Positions 12,180 to 21,999 of a DNA stretch of 64,000 nucleotides are shown in pieces. The position numbers were made by a program, and so were the translations under genes. Location of the stretch: positions 27,241,501 to 27,305,500 of the forward strand of contig NC_088348.1 in the NCBI RefSeq assembly GCF_036884655.1. The letters run 5' to 3'. How positions within the stretch are numbered: position 1 is the first letter of the stretch; each line of letters opens with the position of its first letter. Origin of the DNA: Musa acuminata AAA Group (lineage: Eukaryota; Streptophyta; Magnoliopsida; Zingiberales; Musaceae). A model generated the notes under the pieces. It was not told the origin of the DNA. It ran no database searches and was given only the letters and a program-made list of their open reading frames with translations.

Positions 12180-14271
12180 AATTCACAAATTTTTAATTGA
12201 TTTATTCTAATTATTAAAACTTAGAAAATTTGCATGAAAGATGTCAAAATGTGCCAAATTATTATATGCCTATGATTTGTACCACTAGAGCAAAGTACGT
12301 TAAGGAATCTGGAGCAAAATACTATTAGGAATTCGCATAATGCAATATGAGCAAAATTCAGTACATAACCCTAGTTCAACAAAATAAAACATACAAGGGC
12401 AAATTGATCTAATATATTATAGCATCCAATAAGTTCCATGTTATTAATCTACAAGTATCCAAACACTTACCAGTTGAAAGGAACTGGTTAGGCAGCTTAA
12501 GCATTTTAGCGAGCCAATCAAGGACAATCACTTCAAGTTCTGTTGCAGCAGGAGAAGTAACCCAACTGAAACCCACAATGTTGAATCCAGCACTGAGCAT
12601 TTCTCCCAAGAATCCAGCCGTGCTGCTGTTAGATGGAAAGTAAGCAAAGTAATCTGGGCTTTGCCAATGGGTTATGCCAGGTATTATCTTCTGAAGGATA
12701 TCTGCATATGTAATTGTGATAAATAATTCCTTCGTACAACACTGAAGACTAGGTTCTAGGTCAAGGATCTAATAAAAGGGTATGTAAAAGGATAAATGAA
12801 TATAAAAAATTAATGATAGGAGTGAGAACTGTTAATGGTAACAGGAACTAAGAGATAATAGTTGTAAAAAAACTTCACCATCAAAAACGTCTTGCAAACA
12901 TTCAGGATCATTGGGTGCAGATTCAGGCAGAAGCTCCGCAAGGTATCCAGGCTGCAAAAGTTTTATAATTACATTACAAATGTGTAAATTATTTAAATGA
13001 AAATGGTCATGAAGATAAAAGAAGGTTAAGTTTCGTTTAAATCTTCAACTTAGTGGCTCAAGAATTCTGTCACAACCCAACCCCAAAATCACATGGGGCT
13101 TAGACTAAAAGGAGTTTTTATAAAGCATTAATTGGAGGTGGTAGTGACTCATATACAACCTTAATCTTTAGTGAAATGTTTTCTGGATATCATAATTTCT
13201 GCAGTAACATCTCTGTGAGATCCATACATATATTCACTTGGATCACCAAGGTCCCTAACAAATGATGTGGGATTCTAAAGGTGTCATGTCCCTCAATATT
13301 ACTCTCATCTACCATGATGATACTCCCTTCAGGCCAGATATTCATTAGAATGCATCAATATTTCACAATCTTAAAATGAAATTTTGTAAACCGTTGGGTT
13401 TACGTATAACCTAACCAGCCGGCACAAACTGCAGCCCTCTCTCCATGTAAGTTATTACAATTCAAAAAGATGGTTTATCAGAAGGAACATGAAGCTTTGT
13501 TCTTCCATTTACTCTTGCACGTACAAAATTCAAGAGCAATATAATTGGCATTGCAGAACGCCAGCAGAATCTCAATCAACATGTAATAGAAAGTGGAATC
13601 GTCCTCCTAAATTAAATAAGAAAGCAAAACAGATACTCAACCATTAGAATAGAATTCCAAGATTTAGCCCTGTCGAATGCCGATTAAGGAAAACCCATCT
13701 TTTAAATTCCAGCACCCAACATCAAAAAATGATCTTCCAAATAAAAAATCTCTCAGCCGAGAAGTTGCAATTCCATCGCCTAGCAGCGATCGATAATTAC
13801 AGCAAAGAAAACCCCTTGAAACAGAATGGAGAACTCTATCAATCTAGCAACGACCAAGAACCAAAAATCGGGGTCAACAGCTGACACTAGGGAGTGGAAA
13901 CAGCTCCGAAAAGAGAAAAGAGAATCATAAGCAAGGGAAACAGTTTCTCAAACATACATATTGGACATCCAACATTTCAGCATTGGATCATGCCGCGGCA
14001 AGAAGCAAGGAACGCAGAACGCAAAAAGCGAGGTACAGATTCTTGAAATACCTTGACCTGGCTGAGGACGGGGAACGACTCGATGCTCTTGTAGTAATCC
14101 GCGATGAAATCGACCATCCTGTGGCCGTACTCCCTCAGCTGCTCCGCATCCATCGGCTTCAACGAGCCCTCCCTGGACGCAGCGCAACCCACAAATCGCG
14201 ACGCGTGAGAGATGGAAGAGCCGATCAACAAACAAAGAGCAGGAGATCGGTGACGGAAACAACACTTACAT
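80..14271 (-). CDS. Aromatic L-amino-acid decarboxylase (TYDC/TDC/AAS family), 13 exons, 487 aa
   Basis: A PLP-dependent group II decarboxylase, expected to convert tyrosine, tryptophan or phenylalanine to the aryl amine in the cytosol. Coding exons in transcript order (minus strand): 14271-14270, 14172-14052, 12951-12879, 12701-12471, 11193-11030, 9029-8889, 8484-8425, 7348-7184, 5907-5851, 3309-3245, 1679-1556, 425-288, 202-80 (stop TAG at 82-80). They sum to 1464 nt in one frame, close to the roughly 490 aa of Arabidopsis At2g20340. Visible motifs are [12 protein letters not shown], the PLP-binding NAHKWF with Lys near residue 305, [10 protein letters not shown] with Asp near 273, and [11 protein letters not shown]. 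The catalytic-loop Tyr (NPEYLKNK, residue 334) is present, which favours decarboxylase over aldehyde synthase. The ATG is split by intron 1 (AT in exon 1, G in exon 2), and the intron after 5851 has a GC donor. The family call is firm; the substrate is not determined. Confidence 0.93.
2292..2397. repeat. Imperfect tandem duplication, about 54-bp unit
   Basis: Two adjacent copies run from GTAGCTCTA through a TATGTCATTG core to GAACAAGTA. They lie in the decarboxylase intron between exons at 1679 and 3245. Confidence 0.7.
3400..3440. repeat. (AG)n microsatellite
   Basis: An uninterrupted AG dinucleotide run of about 20 units, inside the decarboxylase intron between the exons at 3309 and 5851. 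Confidence 0.95.
4075..4526 (-). mobile_element. Ty3/gypsy reverse transcriptase / RNase H fragment, decayed
   Basis: Minus-strand translation, with frame changes, gives the typical gypsy order. [20 protein letters not shown] with KKEKC comes first, then a FLGH-like segment and [27 protein letters not shown] and CYRHFI follow (RT thumb). Last come EEPVLRL and [11 protein letters not shown], the start of the fused RNase H. Stops and frameshifts show it is dead. It lies inside the 2.5-kb decarboxylase intron with the GC donor, in the same orientation as the host gene. No LTRs were found around it. Confidence 0.85.
5949..6056. repeat. Tandem duplication, about 55-bp unit
   Basis: Two nearly identical adjacent copies begin AATTCTTTAGAAGCAGGATA and end GGAGTAAGTA. 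They differ by an extra TA dinucleotide in the second copy. They lie in the intron just upstream of the exon at 5851-5907 in gene orientation. Confidence 0.85.
10038..10403. mobile_element. MITE-like element (366 bp) with TIRs and a TGTCA target-site duplication
   Basis: The left end CCAAGGATTGAAATTTCG and the right end CGAAATTAGAACCTTGG are imperfect inverted repeats. The element is flanked by TGTCA at 10033-10037 and 10404-10408. The interior is rich in CGGTATACCG-like palindromic motifs and has a short (TA)n run near 10136-10156. It carries no transposase. It lies in the decarboxylase intron between 9030 and 11029. An ORF crossing it on the minus strand is low-complexity and not believed. 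A related element seems to be present at 19014-19228. Confidence 0.75.
12134..12176. repeat. (TA)n microsatellite
   Basis: About 21 uninterrupted TA units in the decarboxylase intron between exons at 11193 and 12471. Confidence 0.95.
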
Positions 14272-14400
14272 CGGGAGAGGGAATCCGATATCTCCTGGAA
14301 GTCACGAAGAAGCGAAGTGGAGGAAGGGGGAAACGGATGCGAGGGAGCGCAACGCATTGGGCCAGCAGCGCTCGATGTTATCCATGTCGCGTATACTGTT
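14270..14400 (-). other. Probable 5' UTR exon of the aromatic amino-acid decarboxylase gene
   Basis: This is the first exon, ending at 14270 with a strong GTAAGT donor at 14269. Only its last two bases (AT) are coding. The upstream limit is a guess: no clear TATA box was identified, so the transcription start is unknown. Confidence 0.5.
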
Positions 14401-15114
14401 GAATGGATACGTATCGGATATGGTCTGTATTGTATTCGTATAAATTGCACCGGAAGAAGTCACCGTCTCCGCCTCCTCATCTGATACTGCCTCCTTTACC
14501 AGTCTTTTCATTGGGCAAGACGATGTACTCCGCGTGGGTCCCACGTACTATTTTTGGGTCCCACAAGAATGAGCCCAATAGAATACTCTCTTAACACTCA
14601 TGTTAGCGGGTGTGCAAAATAAGAATAATATGAAGTAGGGAAATTAAGCATAAATTAGAGAAATTGATCGCTGGCTGCTTTGGTCCAACACAACTCGTAG
14701 TGATGATACCTAACAAAACCATTGTAGATCAAAAGAAAGTAGAGATGATCATGGTTCGATTCAAATCAAAGTCGAGATCAAACTGAATCAACTGTTTAGT
14801 GGTTGCGAATCGAATCAGATCTTAGTCATATGATTTAATTATGGTTCCTAAAAATTGAACCAAAACTAATAATTCCAAACTCGAAAAAAAATGAAATACA
14901 AATAGGTTTAATAAAGATCATGATATCATTGCGATAATTAAAGAGGATACGGAGAATATAGGTCTAAATATCCATCGTATATATTTTTATTACGATAATT
15001 GTTATGTCAGGACATATTTATATTTGATTTTTAAGTCATCAAATGGGATGTGTCCTATACACATGTTACGTCTTAAGGTATATATCACAGAGGATCTTTG
15101 AGTGGACACATATC
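14401..15114. other. Intergenic stretch without recognised gene
   Basis: No gene is recognised upstream of the decarboxylase. The stretch around 14750-14880 has GAATCGAATCAGA-type text that recurs near 16090-16150 and 16460-16560, so it probably belongs to an old dispersed repeat. Confidence 0.5.
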
Positions 15115-15706
15115 TATATTCCATGAATCTCTAATCCTCTCTTTTTTATGAAAAAAATATATGATATTTATATAAAGGCAAACACTTATTCGAACCCTAC
15201 TCATCAAGAAAACAACACTCATCTAAAAGACATTCATCCTTATAAAAAAAAAATTATAAATCTCATATTATGAAAAAAAATGAAGAGTTAAGAGCTTTTA
15301 CTATCGAGAACCTTAGGTGAGATGCCTAAATATAAAAAAAATCCGAAGAGAGTCCTCAATTATCAAAGTCTCTATCCCCATCTATTCTTTTTCTTCTCTG
15401 GTTTATACTATATTCCATGAATCCCTAACCCTCTCCTTTTTATGAGAAAAATATATGACATTTATATAAAGGCAAACATTTATTCGAACCCTACCCACCA
15501 AGAAAACATGTGACACTCGTCTAAAAGACATTCATCCTTATAAATTTTTTTTATAAATCTCATATTATAAAAAAAATGAAGAGTTAAGAGCTTTTACTAG
15601 GAAGAACCTTAGGTGAGATGCCTAAATAAAGAAAAAAATTCGAAGAGAGTCATCGGTGATTAAAGTCTCTATCCCATTTATTCCTTTTCATCTCTAGTTT
15701 ATACTA
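15115..15706. repeat. Direct tandem duplication, about 294-bp period
   Basis: Copy A (15115-15408) and copy B (15409-15706) both start TATATTCCATGAAT. Both contain TATTCGAACCCTAC, GAAGAGTTAAGAGCTTTTAC and CCTTAGGTGAGATGCCTAAA, and both end at GTTTATACTAT. The copies differ by scattered substitutions and small indels. No coding potential was seen. Confidence 0.9.
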
Positions 15707-16009
15707 TCATTTTTCACTTTTGTCTTTAATTATCATAATAATATGATTGTTGTCATAGTACTATTACTTAAAGGTTACTAATCACCGTTAATATAGTCTC
15801 CGTCAACAATCACCATCATACGCGCCATCTCTTCTATAATACCATTTGTTCAAACTAAAGTTCTCTTTTTTTCGTTGTCCAAAACTCTCGAAGTTAAAAT
15901 AATGTATTAATTTGAGGATTATACTTCCTTTTTTATCACTCTACCCAAAATAATATATTTTGGTTATGATTAATTCCTTAAACTTAAAACCTAATATTGT
16001 CAACTGAAA

Positions 16010-16612
16010 TCTTGATGGAGCAATTTATTTTATTATTTTTATTAATTATAACCGATGGATAAAATTGGAAATGGGAACTAAATCTATAGTTTTCGAATCG
16101 GAATCTAAATCGATGAGTATCGAATCAAAATCAGAGTCATCTAAAATCAAAACTAATTTGATTTTAATTTTTAATTTTATAAAATCAAAATTGATAGTTC
16201 TGGAATCAATACCGATCATTCCCAAACCACAATGACCCCGGAAGAGAGGTCTCATTTTTTATTTTGATCCTAATTATATGTGAGCTGTTAAATTGCTTAA
16301 TACTTAATGATGAGGAGCACAGTGAAGTGAGATTGTGCCTTCCTCATCTACCATCGATTGGAATCTTGTTGGAGCAATTTATTTTATTATTTTTATCAAT
16401 TATAATCCATGGATAGAGTAAGAATCTAAATTAAACCAATGATTCCTGAATCAGAATCTAAATTGATGATTCCTCAACTAAAATCAAAGTCATCTGGAAG
16501 TGATTTGATTCTGATTTTTAATTTTATAATATCAAAATCAGTAGTTTTGGAATCGAAATTAATGATTCCACACACCATGAAAAAGAGGGCTCATTTTTTA
16601 TTTTGATTCTCA
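16010..16612. repeat. Direct duplication, about 354-bp offset, diverged
   Basis: The copies start near 16010 and 16364 with GGAGCAATTTATTTTATTAT and end at CTCATTTTTTATTTTGATTC. Both are rich in GAATC/AAATC blocks, as if built from smaller repeats. The intervening 16276-16363 is unique. This looks like a degraded non-coding element. Confidence 0.8.
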
Positions 16613-16623
16613 TATTATATTAT

Positions 16624-16644
16624 TATATATATGTATATATATGC

Positions 16645-16724
<80 letters not shown>
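16624..16724. repeat. Compound (AT)n/(AC)n/(AT)n microsatellite
   Basis: About 100 bp of alternating purine-pyrimidine sequence: an AT block, then about ten AC units, then a long AT block. Confidence 0.95.
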
Positions 16725-16728
<4 letters not shown>

Positions 16729-19013
16729 ACAGCTAGTGAGACACATTAAAATAACCAACACTTGGGTATCCCTACTATTTGGCAACCATGACATGCTTCA
16801 AATGATGATCTCAAGCAATGACACCTATTTATTAGGTGGAAGCATCAACGCATAAATACCTTGAACTCATCAAAGGGACCTAAAAGGACAGCTAAATCAA
16901 TTAAAATCAATGAGTGCAATGCAACATTAGCTATGAATAATTGAATGCAAATTTAGTCAAAAAATGATTGCAAAGAGAGCTCAAATACTATGCTACCACT
17001 CAAAAAGCAAGTGCTTCCCACATAATTTAACAATGGAAGTTTGTTGTGTCTCAGATAGCTTATCTGCCCTGTCATGGAAGCAAAGAACAGTGAAACAAAT
17101 TGCTATGTTAATACTTCAGATCATGATCTTGATGCAAATGTATTCACTCAAAACATGCAGTGTGGTGAATCATCGGAGACAAAGACTTTGGAGATGCCAC
17201 AATGGAACCTCAAGCAGCAGCTATGAATTAGAATACATGTTTCTGCAACTTGTAAGATTAAGTAGCTTCAAAGGTCATATTTAGTTTAAGATGTGATGTT
17301 TAACTTCTAATTCTGCTGTTGAGATTCAAGTTGATGATGCTGGGATTCCTCACTGCCTCGAAACTTCGGCACTAATCAATGCTTAAACAGTATAATAATC
17401 TTCAGATCTTGTCATGTTGATGAAGAACATAATTAATTCACATCAGATACCAATTCTAGCAAGCAATCTCTAAAAGAAATGATTGGTTTGCTTGTAACAT
17501 AATATCACACTCTTAAGTTGATTTTGGTTGCGTCACTCTGCAAGTTTTTAAGTTTGAGGCTGCAGAATCACTTTCAGATTTTTCTTCCTCTGCCTTCCAT
17601 GTTCTACTTATTATATGCTACTTCATTGATCAATTACCCACAGAAACTTCTTTCTGAGTTCAAGTTTGGAATAGATTATGTAAGAGAGGAACAACAGGAC
17701 TTGGCTGGACAGAAGTTTACATGGAAGTGAGAGAGAGATTCCCTTTGTCATTACCTTATAATACTATACTACAATAACTTCTCCTTGATCAAAACAACTC
17801 CTGGAAAAAATAAAGTAACACAAAATATTGGATTAAATTATTTGAAGTGTGGCATCAGAGGATTCAGATAAGACACTGCAGGGCCCAACATTCTGAGCTC
17901 AGGCATGTGAGTATGTGATGCTGGATCTTCCTGGTTGCAAAGTTTGACTTTGTTGATTGAGACTTGAGCTGCCTCCTGCCATTCCAAGATGCTGATGTCT
18001 GGATCTGAGCCATGGTGTAAAAAAAAGGTCAGTGTTGGGTTGATGATGATGACCTAACTATGATATTAAAAAAGGAAACTTATTTCATAGATCATTACTT
18101 GCATCAGATAAAATTTAAGAAGGATCAATGTCCACAATCTTACCAAAACAAATATATACAAGATGGAAATTCAAAGAAGTTGCAGTAAATAACCTACCAT
18201 GTAGTTTTTTCTTTTCTTTTTGCTGTGTTTGATGCATAAATTTGTTGTCTGTCAAAGTGTTGACTTTTCCACATGGATTTGATCAGAACAGCTTGTTGAT
18301 GGATTCCTCTGTTTACTTTACTGTTGTTTCATATCTTTCAGAAGAAAGATGGTGTGTTCAATTCATTGAATCCTCCTCTTTGTATATATATTCAAGTCAA
18401 TGAGAAATAAAGAACATCTTAAATGATTAGGTGTATCTTTAAATGCTAAAGTTTCTGATTCTGAAAGTCTACAGCCTCTTTTGATTGGCTCTCCAGAGTT
18501 CTACAGAGGTAAGTAAGCCTCTGAGAGTCAAAGCCTAAGGCTCCATTTCCAATTTGGATTACATTTACTAGGCCAGAGACATACCACCACTCAGTGCAGA
18601 GTCTGAAGACCCAATTTCTGAAAGTGCTGAACTCTCATGTTTGCTGAAACTTTCAGACATCTAATTTTGACAATTGGTTCAGAAATCAATCAGAAGTGAA
18701 CACTTCTATGAGGAATCTGAATCATATATTAGTTTCTGATGAACTATAGAAGTTATTTTCTATTCTTGATAGAATAAAATTTGCACAAACAAGATAGCAA
18801 ATTCTGAAAAGCTAAATAAATATACACAGAAACTGAGTTTGGCAATGCTTCAAAAATCAATCTGCAGTGAACAATCTAAAACATAGAAATTAGTTTCTGT
18901 TGAACTTAAAAGCACTTTTTTCCCTCATAAAATTGTGTAGCATTGTAGAAAGAAATAACAGCAACCTTACATCTGTAAACAAAGAATTAAAACAATAAAG
19001 AAAATAATGATAG
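16725..19013. other. Intergenic stretch, no recognisable gene
   Basis: Several ORFs of 60-106 codons occur here, for example 16964-17284 and 17518-17730 on the plus strand. None shows a family motif, convincing splice partners or coding-like composition. A non-coding transcript cannot be ruled out. Confidence 0.4.
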
Positions 19014-19228
19014 GCAAGTGGTACGTATCGGTCCGATAAATTACCGGTACGCGGACCGCCCGGTACCGCTACAGTACTACAGTTTTTTTTATTGTAGTAC
19101 TGTAGCACTACTATAGTATAAAAATGTAAAATTATTCGATATACCCTGATGTACCGTTCGATACACTGGTACCATACCATACCGAGCCCGGGTCGAAACG
19201 TCGGTACGATACGATACGGCGAACCTTG
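19014..19228. mobile_element. MITE-like element related to the one at 10038-10403
   Basis: It is full of GGTACGTATCGG / CGGTACC motifs and ends CGAACCTTG like the 10-kb element. It contains a perfect 13-bp stem, CTACAGTACTACA at 19069-19081 and TGTAGTACTGTAG at 19093-19105. The terminal inverted repeats are weak, so the ends are approximate and no clean target-site duplication was seen. Confidence 0.5.
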
Positions 19229-20129
19229 ATGCCATGTATTTCATATTTGACTTCCCTTTTTTTCATATTTTAGTATTACTTGAAAACACACATGAACTTT
19301 ATATTATGACTGAGATGAAATGATACATGTAAACTCTGTACAAATGACAAGGAATAAGACAAGAACCCAAAAAGAAAGAAAAGGATGATATAGCCTTCAG
19401 TGGATAGGCAGAGTTGAAGGTGATGTTTTTTTGAAGAAACCAAAAGCCTCTCCACACCTACCATACAAATGTCTTCTGCCTCTCAAATTCCTTGTCATTA
19501 AAATCCCTACATGATTGCAACTTAATAGCTTTCTTTTCACCAGAAGGTCGAAATTAGGTTGAAAGATGCCAAGGTGATTGGAAGTTCTTCCTGATTCTAA
19601 TTAAGTAGTTCAAGCTCATAAAAACCAAAATATATCACTTGAAAAACACCTTAAATGACTTGGGATAAGAAAAAAAATCTTTTTCTAGGAGCCTAGTAAA
19701 ATATTGATTTTAGTGAGACAATCATTCTTCGTTCTAGTAAACTTAAGGAGCCAATTAATCGATTTATTTTCTTATTCATGTGTATCTGTGATATCAAAGT
19801 CTTATTTCATTACTATCATAAAAGAACATTACTATTCTTCTTAAAATTTTAAAAAATAATCAAATAAATATTAAATCAACTTGAATTAATTAAATGATAG
19901 TCGATTTCAGATCGACTTCTATATTTTATTTGAATTTTTTGCAAACTGTTTCAGTATTTGAGTCATGTAATTTTTTGTTGGAAAATTACATCTTTTATTT
20001 TTTTAAAAAATCTGACCAATAAAAAATAAATAAATTTATATCAATATGGATCAGATTACATGAAATTGATTGGAGTCCGTAACAATCACATGAAATAAGG
20101 ATCAGACTAAAAAACAAATGGCCATAAAG

Positions 20130-20135
<6 letters not shown>

Positions 20136-20169
<34 letters not shown>
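20136..20169. repeat. (AT)n microsatellite
   Basis: About 17 AT units roughly 230 bp upstream of the ammonium transporter start codon, in its promoter region. Confidence 0.95.
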
Positions 20170-20174
<5 letters not shown>

Positions 20175-20314
20175 ATATTAAATTCTTATAGAATATAATA
20201 TGAGTGTTGTCCGAAAACGCATCTCAACCGTCCGTTCCATCAAAAAGTTAATTTGACCAAAATGGACGGTTAAGATGACAGAAAGAGCGTGTCGCCAATG
20301 CCACTCCTGCAGCC

Positions 20315-20320
20315 TATAAA
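20315..20320 (+). promoter_or_regulatory. TATA box of the ammonium transporter gene
   Basis: TATAAA within CAGCCTATAAAGCGAGC, 77 bp upstream of the chosen ATG at 20397. This predicts transcription starting near 20345 and a 5' UTR of about 50 bases. Confidence 0.6.
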
Positions 20321-20396
20321 GCGAGCTCCATTCTGGTCCTCCTCCGCCGCCGGTTCCCCCATCCTCTGCACGGTCGCTTCGCACCAGTCGGCAGAG

Positions 20397-20585
20397 ATGT
20401 CGTCATGCTTGTCGGAGTTGACGCCGCTGCTGGGCGGGGCCGCCAACTCCTCCGCGGCTGCCGACTACATCTGCAACCAGTTCACGGACGCCGGCTTCGC
20501 CATCGACACCACTTACCTCCTCTTCTCCGCCTACCTCGTCTTCGCTATGCAGCTCGGCTTCGCCATGCTGTGCGCTGGTTCGGTT

Positions 20586-20617
<32 letters not shown>

Positions 20618-20859
20618 TAACGTGCTCGACGCGGCGGCCGGCGGGCTCTTCTACTACCTCTTCGGGTTTGCCTTTGCTTTCGGCGGCCCCTCCAACGGCT
20701 TCATCGGGAAGCACTTCTTCGGCCTCAAGGAGGTGCCGCAGTCCAACTTCGATTATTCCAACTTTCTCTACCAGTGGGCCTTCGCAATCGCCGCCGCCGG
20801 CATCACCTCCGGCTCCATCGCCGAGCGCACCCAGTTCGTCGCCTACCTCATCTACTCTG

Positions 20860-20893
<34 letters not shown>

Positions 20894-21999
20894 CCACTGG
20901 TATCTAACATCGATCTCATTAGTCCTTTCAGAATTGCATCGTTGATAGCTCTGTTTTGGTTGACGTGACGGTGATGATGATGATAATGGATGGTAGGTTT
21001 TGGTCGGGAGATGGGTGGGCGGCGGCGGGCCGGAACCCGGGGGAGTCGCTGCTGTTCAAGTCGGGGGTGATCGACTTCGCGGGTTCGGGCGTGGTGCACA
21101 TGGTAGGGGGCATCGCGGGGCTGTGGGGCGCCCTCATCGAGGGCCCCCGCATCGGCCGCTTCGACCACACGGGGCGCTCCGTGGCCCTTCGCGGCCACTC
21201 GGCCACTCTGGTGGTGCTCGGCACCTTCCTCCTCTGGTTCGGCTGGTACGGCTTCAACCCGGGATCCTTCAACGTCATCTTCAAGACCTACGGCCCCAGC
21301 GGGTCCATCCACGGCCAGTGGTCCGCCGTCGGGCGCACTGCCGTCACCACCACCCTCGCCGGCTGCACCGCCGCGCTCACCACCCTCTTCGGGAAGCGCC
21401 TCCAGACGGGCCACTGGAACGCGGTCGACGTCTGCAACGGCCTCCTCGGCGGCTTCGCGGCCATCACCTCCGGCTGCTCCGTGGTGGACCCGTGGGCGGC
21501 CATCATCTGCGGCTTCGTCTCCGCCTGGGTCCTCATCGGCCTCAACAAGCTGGCCGCCACGCTCAAGTTCGACGACCCCCTCGAGGCCGCGCAGCTGCAC
21601 GGCGGGTGCGGCGCCTGGGGGATCATCTTCACGGCCCTCTTCGCGAGGGAGAAGTACGTGAACGAGGTGTACCAGGGGCGGCCAGGGCGGCCCTACGGGC
21701 TCTTCATGGGCGGCGGCGGCAGGCTACTGGCCGCCCACGTCATCCAGATCCTGGTCATCCTGGGGTGGGTGAGCTGCACCATGTGTCCATTATTCTTCGC
21801 GCTGCACAAGCTGGGCCTGCTCAGGATCTCCGCCGAGGACGAGATGGCCGGGATGGACCTCACACGCCACGGCGGCTTCGCCTACGTCTACCACGACGAG
21901 GACTCCAGCGCGCACGACGGCGGCGGCGGGTTCATGCTCAAGTCTGCGGCGGCGCGGGTGGAGCCGCGGCCCACCCCGGCGACCACCAACCAGGTGTAG
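20397..21999 (+). CDS. AMT1-type high-affinity ammonium transporter, 2 exons, 501 aa
   Basis: A plasma-membrane channel-like transporter for ammonium uptake, expected to act as a trimer with eleven membrane spans per subunit. Exons are 20397-20899 and 20997-21999, with a GT-AG intron splitting the Trp codon of SHW|FWSGDGW; the total is 1506 nt. The ATG at 20397 starts [12 protein letters not shown], aligning with AMT1 N-termini; an in-frame ATG at 20289 lies before the TATA box and is rejected. The family signature [19 protein letters not shown] holds Asp194 and pore His202, and the second pore His369 is in [10 protein letters not shown]. The C-terminal tail keeps [11 protein letters not shown] with Thr457, the position phosphorylated in Arabidopsis AMT1;1 to close the trimer. 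Third-position GC is very high, as in monocot class-I genes. Large ORFs on the other frames are shadows. The AMT1 clade is confident; the exact paralogue number is not. Confidence 0.95.
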
